A DNA stretch of 64,000 bases from Aporrectodea caliginosa. Taxonomy: Eukaryota > Annelida > Clitellata > Crassiclitellata > Lumbricidae. Shown here piece after piece: positions 12,255-26,700 of the stretch. The position numbers and the translations under genes are program-made. The notes under the pieces were generated by a model. The model made no database searches. It saw nothing but the letters and a program-made list of their open reading frames with translations, and was not told where the DNA came from. The DNA is taken from positions 1,483,501 through 1,547,500 of the forward strand of contig JACEVL010000484.1 in assembly GCA_020284085.1 (NCBI GenBank). Reading direction: 5' to 3'. How positions within the stretch are numbered: the stretch's first letter is position 1; every line of letters starts with the position of its first letter.

Positions 12255-12640
12255 AGGTTTCTTCTTTTTCCTTTTGTTCTGTTTCTTTTTGTTCTGTTTC
12301 TTCTTGTTCTGTGTTTTCTGGTTCTGTTTCTTTCTCCTTGTTCTGTTATCTCTTGTTCTTTTCTCTTCTTTTGTCATTTTCTTCTTGCTATTTTTCTTTG
12401 TGTTCTTTTTCTTCTTGTGTCTTTTCTTCTTGTCATTTTTCCTTGTGTTCTTTCTCTTCTTGTGTCTTTTCTTCTTGTCATTTTTCCTTGTGTTCTTTCT
12501 CTTCTTGTCTTTTTTTTCGTCTTGTGCTTTTTCTTCGTGTTGTTGTTTTCTTCTTGTTCTTTCTGTTCTTGTTATTTTTCTTCTTGTTCTCTTTCCTCTT
12601 GCTCTTTTACTTCTTGTTCTCCTTGTTCTTCTACGTAGGC
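12255..12640. repeat. TTCTTGT-type pyrimidine tract
   Basis: Degenerate TTCTTGTTCT/TTTTCTTCTTGTC repeats, strongly strand-asymmetric (C+T on +). Confidence 0.9.
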
Positions 12641-12952
12641 CTAGTTTTGTTCTTTTAAGAGGGAAGCAATCAGAAGACATTTTAGAACCAAAACAAAATG
12701 CCATAAAATGAGTTTAAGAATTTCAAACAATTCAATGAATAACTTTTAAAATGCCGAGATATTCCTGTGGACGCAAATAAGTAACTCAGGTTTTGGCTCC
12801 AGAAATTTTTTCGACTCCTTAGACAATCTTTCGTTGCTCTAATACTCTAGCGGCACATCAAAGTCACTTCAAAGAATGCACGATCAAAGAGAAACTGCCG
12901 CTGCTATCTGCAGTACAGCTTGCTTAATGAAACTAATTGCTGTCTGTTGCAG

Positions 12953-13000
12953 TTCCAGAATCGTGCGTGGCTTTCGAGAGCTCCTATCATATCGACCGAG
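12953..13000 (+). CDS. Possible upstream exon of the CUB gene (48 bp, phase 1-1)
   Basis: A pyrimidine-rich tract and acceptor (ttgcag) precede it and a GAG/gttcgt donor follows. Read in phase 1 it gives PESCVAFESSYHIDR and its last G joins CC of the 13996 exon to make Ala before CQCAVYE. Frame and phase fit the gene, but 48 bp is short and no homologue was compared, so it may be chance. Confidence 0.35.
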
Positions 13001-13230
13001 GTTCGTAGTTCATAGATACAAATGATGACCCAACTATTACGAATAGAGTAGGACTATCTTTATCATGACGCTACCATATTGATTGTAATTATAGTAATTT
13101 ATCAATGGGATTGCAAGTCTTTTCCAAGTCCTGGATTCAGACCCAAATGCCTTCTGTGTTCTATAATATGTTCGTTCAAGGATCATAATAACAATTAAAA
13201 GTAAGTACGTCTTTATGTAGAACTGCTGCA

Positions 13231-13334
13231 TTAATTAATTAATTAATTAATTAATTAATTAATTAATTAATTAATTAATTAATTAATTAATTAATTAATT
13301 AATTAATTAATTAATTAATTAATTAATTAATTAA
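13231..13334. repeat. (AATT)n
   Basis: About 26 perfect units; self-complementary. Confidence 0.95.
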
Positions 13335-13436
13335 GACTGTCGACCATTCTCGTTTACTTTTGCTTTTTGCTCCGTCACAAATATTATTAGCATGATAGCA
13401 TCCTTTAAATTTTTACACAAGTCGTTTGAAAATTGC

Positions 13437-13970
13437 CCCACATTGTCTTATCTTGCCTTACCTTGGCTTATATTACCTCACCGTGTCTTTTATTGCCTAA
13501 TCTTGTCTTATCTTGCCCAACCTTATCTTATCTTGCCTTACCTTGTCTTATATTACCTCACTTTGTCTTATCTTGTCTTATCTTGCCTTACCTTGTCTTA
13601 TACTACCTCACTTTGTCTTATCTTGTCTTATCTTGCCTTACCTTGGCTTATCTTGCCTCACTTTGTCTGATCTTGCCTCACTTTGTCTGATCTTGCCTTA
13701 CATTGTCTTATCTTGCCTCGTTTTATCTTATCTTGCCTTACCATGTCTTGTCTCACTTTGTCCTTTCTTGCCTTACGTTATCTTGCCTCATTTTGTCCCA
13801 CCTTGCCTCACCTAATCTTATCTTGCCTCACCGTGTCTAATCTTGCCTCATCTTATCTTATCTTCCATGCACCTTGCATTACATTGCCTTGTATACCTCA
13901 TCTTGCCTCACCTTGTCTTATGTTGCCTTACCTTGGCTTATGTTGCCTTATCTTATCATTGTACTGTTGT
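13437..13970. repeat. Degenerate TTGCCTTATC/TTGTCTTATC repeat
   Basis: About fifty 10-15-bp units ending just before the CUB1 acceptor; it may supply the pyrimidine tract of that splice site. Confidence 0.85.
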
Positions 13971-13995
13971 GTACCCGTGTGTTTGTATATTGTAG

Positions 13996-14176
13996 CCTGT
14001 CAGTGTGCGGTCTACGAGAGCACCGGTGCCAATGGGGATGTGTTCCGCTCTCCCGGTCACCCCCAACCGTACCCCTCTGGGGTCAACTGCATGCTCTACA
14101 CCTTCATCGGTGACCTTAACGAGATCGTTGAGGTCACCTTCCTCGACTTTGACCTTCCAGTGCCTTTCCCGAACAG
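13996..14176 (+). CDS. CUB1, first-half exon
   Basis: Acceptor tattgtag, donor AACAG/gtgagg; enters in phase 1, leaves in phase 2. Contains CQCAVYESTG, then SPGHPQPYPSGVNC and the strand ending EIVEVTFLDFDLP, which is the CUB N-terminal half with Cys1 and Cys2. A hAT-like MITE begins 41 bases after the exon. Confidence 0.85.
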
Positions 14177-17100
14177 GTGAGGTGACTGACAGAATCATAG
14201 GTGCATTTCTGCATGACAGTGTTATTTAAGTTAACTAAAACTGAAAGTAACTTTATTGTTAACTGAAAAGTTCTATTTCAGTTAACTGAAACTAAAACTA
14301 AAACTGAAAAGTTCTGAAAACTGAAACTAAAACTAAACTGAAAAGTACAAAACTAAAACTAAAACTAAACTTGAAAGTTGAAAACTGAATTAATTCTTCT
14401 GTGTGGCAAACACGCCGAGCGGCGGTCTTGTCTTCAACGGTTAGCGGCGAGTGCTTGAAACTGCAGCTCAATAGCATGAAAGCATGAATTTAATAAGATC
14501 TGTTGTTCTTAATTGCTCATCAAACAAATGTCATTAATAAAAAATGACATTTAATTGCTTCTGCTGAATGTTTACAGAACTGAATTAAAACTGAAAAGTT
14601 TTGAAAACTGAAACTAAAACTAAAACTGAAAAGAGTTGAAAACTAAAACTAAAACTAAAATGAAAAGTCAAAACAAAACTAAAACTAAAACTAAAACTGA
14701 AAAGTAAATTGAAACTTAAATAACACTGCTGCATGAATGCATGTATGCAAGTGTGTATGCATGTATGTATGTGTATGTATGTATGTATGTATGTATGTAT
14801 GTATTTATGTATGTATGTATGTATGTATGTATGTATGTATGTATTCATGTGTGTCTGTATGTGTAATTGTGTATGCATGTATGTATGTGCGCGTGTATAT
14901 CTATATGTATGCATCTGTGTATGTATGTTCGTATGCTTTTTACATGTATGTATGTATAGATGTATGTATGTATTTATGCATGCATGTATGTGTGAATATA
15001 CATTTACACATATACATGTACACATATACATACATGGATACTTCGTATCACCGCATTATGTAACACCGTGCAATACCTCGTATGTATTCAAGGTATCATG
15101 CATGTCTGTTTGTATTTATATTTGTATGTATGTATGTATGTATGTATGTATGTATGTATATATATAATTTTATATATATACATGTATGTTATTATGTATG
15201 TGTTTACGTACTTGTATGTAGGCCTATGTATATGTGCGTGTAGGGCCTACACTCTCCTATGTGTGTATGTAAATATATATTTGCTTGTAAGTTGTACGTA
15301 TGTATGTACGTATACGTGCATGTATATGTACGTGTATGTATGTATGTACGTACGTGTATGTATGTATGTTTGTATGTATGTGTGCCTATTTGTGTGTGTG
15401 AACAGTTGACAGTAATTAGCAATATATAGGCGCTTGCTGTGGTCGTAGTAGCGTCTGCGATCATCTAAGTCTGGCGATGACTGTGTTCGTTGAACGGAGA
15501 CTAAAGCCAGTGATCGATTCCGTCTTTCAGGTCGATGCCCACAGCGTCCGGTGGAACAGCCACCCCCTCCGCCGCCGGCAACTATTCAGCAGGACGGATG
15601 TGTCCACGCTGTAAAAAAAACAATTGAAATTTCTATTATTTACCCTTGACAATCGCGCTGAGAATTGTAAAGCAGCCTTAAATTTGCTCGATATCTATTA
15701 TTTTAATTATTAGTTGTAATTCAACATTTAAATGGCGGCATTTCAAAAGAGCAAACGAATAAAGGGCGGCTAGCTATTGTTACAACAAGAGAATGCAATC
15801 CACGTACCTGGCTGAATAATGCATTGTTTCACTTTACGTTACACCATGTAGCACCTCGTATCACAGCATAACATCGCGTGACATCTCGTATCATTTCATA
15901 TATAAAACACCTTGCAGCACTTCGGATCACCGCATATATAACACCGTGCAACACTTCGTATTAACGCATATAATAATAATGATAATATTTTATTCTTTAA
16001 TGAAGGGCCTGACAAACGCACTGCGCTGTACATGACTACATGTACATGTTATGACGAGTAAATAATTCACAAGAAAACAAATTACAGAAGACATAAATCA
16101 ACAAAGTTGCAGCCATGCAAGGCGCAAGCTCATTGTACTTTTGTATGGAATGAGGGCATGAGCTAAACCTTGGTTTAGCTCAAGCCCTCATTCCATACAA
16201 GGGGATAGTATAACGGATAACACTCTTGCCTGAAGTTTTAACGGACCCGGTTCGATACCCCGTGTAACACCTCGTATCACCGCATGAATGACCCCGTGTA
16301 ACACCTCGTATCACCGAATGTATAACCCCGTGCATAGTTGTTAAAAACGGTAAAATCAAAATAAAAAACGGAAAAAACGTCGTTTTATTGAAAAAAATAA
16401 AAAACGGAAAAAAACGGAAAAAAACGGAAAAGAAAATAATTTGACCTTGCTACATCTTTTAATGCATTTTAAAATTAAAAACCTTGTTAATTTTAATCAG
16501 TAAATAACATAACTTTATTATATCCTGAACTGTGCTGTTTATTTCTCAACTGATGACACTAAATGGTGACGTAAATTAGATAAATCCTTGAAAGGATGGA
16601 GACAACGTAAGGGACATCGGACACAAATAAAATTAAACAAATAGTAACAGACAGTGAATAACTAATAAAGTTACACATAAGAAATAAAAAACGGAAAAAA
16701 ACGAGACGAGAAATAAAAAACGAAAAAAACCACGTTTTTTGGAAAATAATAAAAAACGAAAAAAACGTTTTTTACAACTATGACCCCGTGTAACACCTCG
16801 TACCACCCCATACGTAACACCGTGCAACACCTCGTATCACCGCATATGTAACACCATGCAACACCTCGTGTCACCGCATGCATAACCCCGTGTAACACCT
16901 CTTATCATCGCATGTGTAACCCCATGTAACACCTCTTATCACCGCATATGTAACACCGTGTACTTGTGCATTCGTGTAGCACAGTAGGCATCGCCAGATG
17001 TGCTGACTACGTGCGTCTGCACCTTGACCTCGAGCGACCGGAGTTGAGCGACAGCAGTGCGTTGCAGCAGTCAAGCGTCGTCCTGTGTGGGAATCTTTCG

Positions 17101-20100
17101 ATGAGTGATCGGCGTCCGTCTGATCCTGGTGGACTCGTCGTTCAGAGGCGATTCTATTCATCCAAGAGAAGTCTCATCGTTGAGTTCCATTCGGATCGCA
17201 TCCAAACGAACAACACTGGGTTCAAGGCCACTTACAGGTTCCTCGATAAGGGTCAGTCAACCGTTTAAACACACAGCGAAATATCCAACGAATGAGGGAG
17301 TGAGTGAGCGAGTGACTGAATGAATGAGTGAATTAGTGAATGATTCAGTGGCTCAGTAAATGAGTGAATGTTTGAGTGAGTGAACGATTAAATGAGTGAG
17401 GGAGTGAGTGAGCGAGTGACTGAATGAATGAGTGAATTAGTTAGTGAATGAGTGAGTGAGTGTGTGATCGAGTGTGTGAGTGAGTGATTGAATGACTGAA
17501 TAAGTGATTGATGAATGAATGAGTTATTGTGAGTGAATGAGTGATGAGTGAATGATTGAGTGAGTATGTGAGTGAGTGACTGAGTCTGCCTGTGAGTGAT
17601 TGAATGAGTGACTGAATTACTAAGTGATTGATGAATGAATGAATGAATGAATGAATGAATAAATGAATGAATGACAAAGTGAGTGACTCAGTGAATGAGT
17701 GAGTCAGTGAGTGATTCATTCATTCATTCATTCATTCATTCATTCATTCGATCAATGATACATCTGTGGATACATTATTATTATTATTATTTAATAAATT
17801 TAAATTAATAAATTATTATTATTTAATACATTCCTTCGTTCATTCGTTCGTTCGTAGGTCAGTTTGAGATGGTTGGTGCCAGTCGTCGTTGGGGTTTCTC
17901 GTGCGTCTACGACTTCTACAGCAATAAGAACGTCAAGAGAGGGTCGTTCTTCTCGCCTCTCTACCCTCAGAACTACCCTCCTGGGGTTCGCTGCCTCTAC
18001 GTCTTCCACGCACTGAGAGATGAAAGGGTCTTCGTTGCCTTCCAGAATATTCGCCTCGCTTCCTACAACGCCCCAGGAACAAAGTAACTACTGCACCTTC
18101 ACAGCCGACCATCTCATTTTTATCATGTACAGACAAATTGCACGAAGACACACAGTGACTTACTTTTAGGGATCGTTTCTATAGTATGTATCGCCAGAAC
18201 GTCAGGTAAGCTGATTATTGGGCCGTTAATGGGGCGCAGTGGCCGATTGATTAGAGCGTTCGGCCTGTAACGCGGAGAGTACGGGTTCGAGCCTCGTCCG
18301 GGCGGTTACTGTGTAGGGAGTCTAAGGACCTTGAGCAAGTCCTTCACTCACAATTGCTCTGCAATATAATTGTATCTGCGACTCGTCGTGTGTGCACTTC
18401 GGAACTTTGTAAGGACGGCAATATCAAATTACAGTTGTATTGTATTGTATTGTATTGTATTGTATGTACAGTATGAAGCCACCTATAGTGACATCGCAGA
18501 CACTATTTTAATATTTGAAGATGGACGTCGCCACGGAGTGGCGCTATAGAAGTATTCGTCTACTTTTACATAAGATCTTGAACATCCAGGACTCGACCTA
18601 AACTCATAAAACTTTCCTAAAGTCTCACAGAGACAAGTTGAAGGGTCTCTTAAAATTGCACATGTAAAAAGAACTGTCAAAGTTACACAAGTTAAAGGAA
18701 CTCTTAAAGTTACACAAGTTACAGGAGTTTTTAAGATTAGGCCTACACAAGATCTCGCTTAGCCAATATTTGATCTGACTCCATCAAATTGCCTTTACTA
18801 TCTTGCCTTTCCTTGTCTTACCTTGCCTGGCCCCGCCTGGCCATACGTCCATCCATAGAACCACCTGTGTCTTTCATGGCCTTACAAATGTACCTTGCAC
18901 TGCCTGACCTTACCTTACCCGGCATCGCCTGACCAAATGTCGCCTCACCTTACCTAAGAGCCACCGGTTTCGTTCCAGGTGTCCTGGTGACTCTCTGACG
19001 GTCGTCGATGGAACCAATTCGACGGGAACCGATCCTTCCGTCCTGCTTCGCATATGTGGTCGTCTGGACGTCGTCGCCCCATCTGGCGACCGGAAGACCC
19101 ACCAAACGCTGCCACAGGTCTCGTCTTCCGGTTTCCAGCTTACCGTTGAATTCAGGAGCGATGCCGGAGGAGACCAGGGCTTCGCTGGGACTTATGAGTT
19201 TCGTAGGGGTGCTCTGAGGGTCTCGAGGACCCCCGGACCCCCGTCCTCTGGTCTCTTCAGACCGTTACAGTCCACGGTCGTCACCAGCCTAATGAACACC
19301 ACTGCCACCAACCACTTCATTACGACAACGACCGTTATAACAGCAGGTATAAACGCCGACTAAATGACCATCGTCGTCGTCGTTGTCATCATCAGCATCC
19401 TCGTCCTCATAATCGTTGTAATGTAATAATAATAATAATAATAATTCTTCCTTTATTGAAACAATCCGGTTGACAAACCGCAACCGGTTACAGTATAAAA
19501 TTATGCAATTGAAACAATTCACAAGAACACAAATGACAGAAGACATAAATCTTAACTACTAACAGAACAGACAGCCTGCAATACACGGCGCTAATAGCAG
19601 CCTACAAAGCATGTCCGCCCTACGGGACTCGAACTCGGTACATCTCGCTCTCTACGCCAGATGTTATCCAATGCGCTATCGGGCCAACGTAATTAGTAAT
19701 GTAATTAGTAACTTATATATCGCCACTCACAGCAGTGGTCATTCAGTAGCACTCCCAGTGTGCGTACCCCGAGAAATAGGTTTTAAGGAGAGACAGAGAT
19801 GCAGGAACGGATCGAGAAGGAATGGAAACAGGTAAAGAGGAGTGAAGGACATTCCACAGGCAGGCCCAATGGCGGCTTATGATCTAGTTTGGGCCAAAGT
19901 GGTCATAGTTCGCTGGACAAAGCAATCATGCCAGTCCAAAGAGCAAAGAGGTCGAAGAGAAGCTGCAGAATGAGGAGATCTATCGGAGCAAAACTCTGCT
20001 TGGACTTGAGGACCAAAACATAATCGTTGTCGTCGTCGTATTTATCATCATCATAATCGTCGTCGTCGTAATTTTTTTACGTCGTGGTACGTCATCATCA

Positions 20101-20144
20101 TCGTCGTCTTCACCAATATCGTCGTCGTCGTCATCGTCGTTATC

Positions 20145-20237
<93 letters not shown>

Positions 20238-23200
20238 TAATAATAATTCCTTTATTGAAACAATCCGGTTGACACATCGCAACCGGTACAGTTTACAGTT
20301 ATGCAATTGAAACAATTCACAAGAACGCAAATGACAGAAGACATAAGGCTTAACTACTAACAGAACAGACATCCTGCAATACATGTACATGGCGCTAATA
20401 GCAGCCTACAAAGCATATTCGCCCTACGGGACTCGAACTCGGTACCTCTCGTTCTCTCTGCCAGATGTTATCCAATACGCTATCGGGCCCCCCATTCCTT
20501 CATTATCACCGTTAACGTCAGTTTTTCGTATGGTTAATTAAATCCCTATAGTTTTCATATGCATGTCGCTCGTTTACTGATCCTCTTTGACCTGTTCCGC
20601 TTTCTGTGTGTTTATGTCTGTTTTTTCTGTGTGTTTCTGTGTCTCTCTGTCTGTTTTTGTCTGTCTCTGTCTGTTTCTGTCTGTCTATGTAAGTGTGTCT
20701 GTCCTTTTGTCAAGGAGCGTCCGTCGATCCTTACATTCCGGGTGACTCTCCGTTGGCCTATGTCGATCCATGGACGAACCGACTGACCACAGCCACCGAT
20801 GACCACTCAACTCCACCTCCGAAGTCAGGTCAGCCACCATCCTCCCTCTCTCCCTCCATTCATCGGACCATGAACGAATGAGCAAACGTTTATTGGGTGG
20901 TTAACGGATGATCTGATGGACTGACCTCTGACCCATTCAGCCGTTCATTCATACAATCGTACAACAAATCGTCCGTCTGTCCATTCATCCTTCCGCTCGT
21001 GCATTCATTCATCCATCCATCCATCCATTTATTCATAGGCCTACATACATTACATACATACATACATGCATACATGCACACATGCACACATGCATCCTTT
21101 CTTCCATCCTTCCATCCGTCCATTTATTCACCAATCCGTCCATTCATCCATTATTCCATTCACTTATACATACATGAATACATACATACATTCTTTTTCC
21201 ATCCATCCATCCATCCATCCATCCATCCAATTATCAATCCTGTGTGACTGAATTCCTGTGATGTGCAGAGACGCCGCCCTGTGACTTTGAGTTTACGAGC
21301 GGTGGTGCTGGTGTTGATGGACAGAGGTCGCCTTCTTCTCCCCTTCCGTTGTCCCGTGGGACATTCTCCTCACCGTCCTACCCCCTCGCCTACCCTCCGT
21401 ACGTCACGTGTCGCTTCGTATTTCGTTGCCATGGAGACCGGGAACGTGTCCAGGTCGCCATCACCGACCTTGACCTTTCTCATCCGTCGGATGGACAAGA
21501 CGACCCAGAGTGAGTGGCAGTCACGTCATCATAATCATCATCACCACCACCACCACCAGCATCATCTTCAAGATCACAATCATCATCATCACCTTCATCT
21601 TCATCATTACCGTCATCATCATCATCGTTGTCACCACCATCATCATCATCATCTTCATCATTACCGTAATCATCATCATCGTCGTCACCACCATTATCAT
21701 CATCATCATATCATCATAATCATCATCATGATCATCATCATCACCATTATAATCATCATCACCGTCACATCATCATAATCATCATCATCGCCGTCACCAT
21801 CATCATAATCAACATCACATCGTCATCATCATTTATCATCGTCATTATCATCATCAACTTTATCGTCGTTATCAATTTCGTCGTTGTTTTCATCACGTCG
21901 TCCACTTCTCTAAATTTCTCGTATCATTCTTCGTGTAGATGGACCTGAGCTTTTAGTCAAATCCCAATTTAAATTAATTATAATTTTAATCGTAAATGTT
22001 TATTGACTCATGCTGCAGCTGTGAAGGCGTTGACAAGTTCGTGGCACGAGTCGTGCTCGACGGTCGGCCTCGTGAGATCGGCATCTTCTGCGGTAGCACG
22101 AGTCCTGCGACGCTCATGAGCAGCGGGCAAGAGTTGGAGGTCATGTTCACGACAGGAGGAAGCGTCAAGACGGCGCCAACGCCACCGAGGGGATTCCGAG
22201 CGTTCTACAGCTTCATCACGAGTCAGTAGAGATCGGTGATGATCAGCTGTTTAAATATGGACATGTCATGACCAACTGACACATAAGGCCACATACACAC
22301 TTATTGTTCATATGCTTCTCTGTCTCTCCTTCTCTTTCTGTCTGTCTCTGTCTCTTTGTCTGTCTGTCTTTGTCTGTCTCTGTCATTCTCCATCTGTCTG
22401 TCTCTGTCTGTCTGTCCTTCTCTGTCTGTCTCTCTCTATCTGTCTCTGCATGTCTGTCCTTCTCTGTCTCTCTCTATCTGTCTCTCTCTATCTGTCTCTG
22501 CATGTCTGTCCTTCTCTGTCTGTCTGTCTCTATCTGTATCTGCATGTCTGTCCTTCTCTGTCTGTCTCTCTCTATCTGTCTCTGCATGTCTGTCCTTCTC
22601 TGTCTGTCTCTGTCTGTCTGTCCTTCTCTGTCTGTCTCTCTCTGTCTGTCTCTGCATGTCTGTCCTTCTCTGTCTGTCTCTGTATTTCTGTCTCTCTCTG
22701 TCTCTCTCTGTATATGTACGTATGCTTGTCTGCATGTATGTATGCAGCTATGCATGCATGCATGTATGCATGAACATTCATTCACAACGCATACATTACA
22801 TTACAGAAAGTAACTGTAATCAATCAATCAATCAATCAATCAATATATTTTATTGGTCCAACAAAAGAACATTACATGTACAATCTAGTAATTGCATTTT
22901 ATAGGAAACAGAAATATTTCTTCGTTGGGAACAAAAGGAGGACCGGAAGGGACCTAGGTTCCACTAATTAAGGCTCCTTGATTAATACCAATTAAGTTGA
23001 GTGATGGCGATTGATGTTACAGTATAATATTGTATATGTATACTGTCACCAACTCTTCTTTCTTAGTGACGTATCTCAAGCAATTTTCCTTACCGCTAAA
23101 TATAGATCGCTCAACGTTTGCTAAACTGTTGTCAGAATTAAATTGACACAGTTATTTTTAATGTTTCTTCTTATTTCAAACACAGCTTTGTTATAACTCA

Positions 23201-23405
23201 ACACTTCAATGCCAATGTTCTTCATTAACTCAATTGTAACTCCTAACATTTCCTTCTTAATACATACAGCTCTCTCTACTGTATTAAAACAACAGTCATC
23301 AGCAATTTCAGTCTTTCGCGCGCAATTAGCAGGTGCCGAGAAACAATCTACCTTCAGCCAATGTTTACTTAAGGCCAAGCGCCCGCTAGCCTCCCGCTCA
23401 ATTAA

Positions 23406-23460
<55 letters not shown>

Positions 23461-23702
23461 TTGCATTGGCCGCCTAGCATAACTTTAACATATTATAATT
23501 ATAGATCGGGGATGGGCAAATTACTCGGGTAAATGTAATTGAATTACAAATTACAAATTACTTTGGGACATGAAATGTAATTTCAAATTACAAAATACAT
23601 GGGAAATGTAATTGAATTACAAATTAACAAATTACAAATTTCGCAATTTCAAGTAATTTCAATTACGTAATTTCAATTACTGCCCATCCCTTATATATAG
23701 CC

Positions 23703-23767
<65 letters not shown>

Positions 23768-26700
23768 CAGACCTTATAAACACCTGTTCTCATTATATAT
23801 TCAAAGCGCTTGTTCACATAATATTATACGCTTTAGATTTCGGAATAAAGACGGGAGAGCAGAGAACGGACACGATCTGTGGTTTCGATTTTCTCAGCAA
23901 CAAGTCGTCCAATGGTTCCTTCACTTCGCCCAACTATCCGGGCACCTACCCCAGGACGACGGAGTGCCATTACCTGTTCTATGGAAGGACGGGAGAACGC
24001 GTTCACATATCATTCCAACACTTCGATGTCGAAGGCATACCGCCTAGGTAAGGATTTTTATCCAGTGTTTCAGTTGGCAAAAAGGACCCGGGTGGGTTGC
24101 CAAGGTTGGGGTTGAAAATTTACAGATTACCAAAGTACACAAACGTCGGTCAAAATCTAATGTTGTTGATATGCTGCACGTGAAGCAGCTGACGAGTTGT
24201 GAGATATTTTCGCTTCCTGACCCTAGAGGGCCAACACACATCGTTAACGAGAATCACACTGGGAAGGATAGGCTGTTAAGCGTTCTGGTTTAATATAGCA
24301 GTGGTTCTAGCACAGATTAGAGGTCTTTTAACCACTCTAAACCAGTGTATCGTTTCGCTATGTTAACTCTTTGATCGCCAGTACACTTTTTAAACCTTCT
24401 TTCGTGTTGACTTGTGTTGCAGGGTGTTTTTAGTGTGCCGTTCTACACAAAAAGGAAAGTTCCAAAATGAATTTGTGCAGCTGTACAGGCATTATTATGG
24501 AGTTAAATAATAGTTAACATTTTCATTGTCGTCCGATTTTGAATAATTGACCATGGTTTTTAAGGGGTTGCGCAGTTCTAACATTTCCTTTAAAAAGCTC
24601 GGATGTGTTGCATTTATGTTGCCAGCTGCCTTGTTGACACGCACAGTGATTTCATCGAGTTTTCCAATTTCAACATAGACGTAACCGACCGCAAGATGTC
24701 GCGACTCTGCGGCACAAAGGAATCCATCCGCGGCCGAACCACAGTCGCTTCAGACGGGAACTTCTTCCGCGTCACCTTCAAGTCCAACGAGGTCTACGAC
24801 GCCACTGGCTTCCTGGCCAACTACCAGTTCACATCTACAAGAGGTGAGTCTGTTAGAATTCAAACAAACACACACACACACACACACTTTATATATAAAG
24901 ATTCCATCCACAATCTCATCTGCTCTTATTACGCATACAGCTGTGATCTACTCGGGAGTAGTCGCTCCCTACGCTCAGCGGGGAAGGGGGTGCTCTCAGT
25001 CCCGTTTGCCTGTACCTCTATCATGTAAAGTCGTCCTTTTTCTGTGGTAGGCCCAGCTGTATATATGGAATCGCCTACCTCTTGAGCTGCGCCTGATCCC
25101 TAGGTCACTCTCTGACACATTCTACAAGCGCTTTAAAACTGTTCTTTTGACCGTACTGGAGTCTGGACCACCTCTGAGTAGTTTCTTTGAAGAGTTGCTA
25201 TATAAATACTTGAACGAATGAATGAATCTATCATCTAACATAGGTCCAACCGAACTCAGTAGTGTGAATCAGCCATTATACCCGCTACAATTATAGTGGA
25301 CATTTGGAATAATATTATTGTTTTGCTCAATGCATTAATTGAATGAGTATACGATTCTTAGGAAATGTCGTTATATGGGCGTAAGGGATATAGCCTACAC
25401 ACTTTCAAAGAGGCAGTTTTCTTCCCATATGTCGAAACAGATTTCGATCCGGCCCTACTGGATGATGGCAATGTATGGCCTATAGATTCCAGATAAGATG
25501 AACAGAGCAGATTTACTGGTGGTATACAGGCACATGTATTCCAGTGTTGCAGCACATCCAAGAGCAGTGGAGGCGCCAGGATTTCAGGTTTGGGGAGGGC
25601 TAAAGCTCCAAGCCCTTCCCTTTTGTCCCCTCCTCCCTGTGATTTGCAGTGATTTCCCACTTTCTTTGGAGAGCTGAGCCGCAGTTAACGGGCTAAGCCC
25701 CCCCCTATTTCCTCCTGGCGCCGCCACTGTCCAAGAGATGTGACGTAAGGCGAGATATTGGTGGCAATGGGGGGCTCTGTGAGCAGTTCCTTTAAGCGGC
25801 GATAGGCGTCGCCAGTATGTGATGTGGTCAAACTTTAGACAACTTTAGCGTAAATAAACCATAGACATCATATATTAAATGTAAGATGTCTATGAAATAA
25901 ACCTACCGCACAACAGAGCACACATTTTACCTAGAGTAGCCAAACTATATCCCATCCTGGCGCCACCTATAGCAGCCATTTTTACAGAGTCCCCCATTGA
26001 AGCAGTTACTACAGTATAGTAGCAAGGGCATACATTTTGCAGATGAGTCAGGGCATTTGACGATATACTTGCCAAACTAAGATGGCTTACTTGCTTACTT
26101 ACTAACTTCATCCAATGGTCTCGGTTATTAGTAGGCTACGATATATTCCTAAATCGACTCTTGTGTAAAACTGCCGTAAACTTAGGCCTAGAATAGATCA
26201 TGTAGGCTAAGGTTTGATCTGCAGTTTTATTTTATTTGTCCGTGATAAAGTAGTTCTAAATCCATACGGTTTCCTACTTTTATGAATCAATGGGCCAGTG
26301 GCGGCACTACACCAGGGCAAGCCAGTGCAAATGCCCTGGTAAAAAAGCCTTTGCCCTGGTCGTTGCCCTGCCAGAATTTTTGCCCTACCTAGAATTTGCA
26401 GCTCGCCATAAATCACCCTGCACTGGTTACTTGTATGACTGCCCTGGCGATGCCCTAGTTACAAAAAATGTCTGGCGCCGCCACTGCAATGGGCAGATAG
26501 ATAGGCCTATAGTTGTTTTCATAAATATGGGCGTGTGTGCGTGTGTGTGTGCGAGCGCGCCATTGGTAACTCTTCTTGTTTTCTGTACATTTTTTGCTTA
26601 TGGACGAAATATGTGTAATTACATTTAACATCATGCGCTTTGTGAGGCATCTAACGGCGCTGTAGCAAGTATACAGTTACACATACATACATACATAAAT

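Larger units (their letters stand above)
15840..16998. repeat. 34-bp satellite split by a SINE and a MITE
   Basis: Units like ACACCTCGTATCACCGCATA plus TGTAACACCGTGCA at about 15840-15970, 16256-16332 and 16783-16965, and a stray copy at 15046-15085. Intervals hold the SINE B relative (15970-16262) and the MITE (16333-16782). Confidence 0.75.

Noticed and set aside
12163..12711. Phe/Leu-rich frame resembling a membrane protein
   Set aside because: TTCTTGT-type simple repeat; the opposite strand is equally open (Lys/Arg/Thr).
15531..15615. Possible proline-rich exon (CPQRPVEQPPPPPPATIQQD) after a ctttcag acceptor in the CUB gene
   Set aside because: It falls between the two halves of CUB1, the phase does not fit without breaking that domain, and no convincing donor follows.
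23513..23693. Twelfth hAT-like element with full TSD
   Set aside because: TIRs GGGATGGGCA are good but no matching 8-bp flank could be read, so it was kept only as a possible element.
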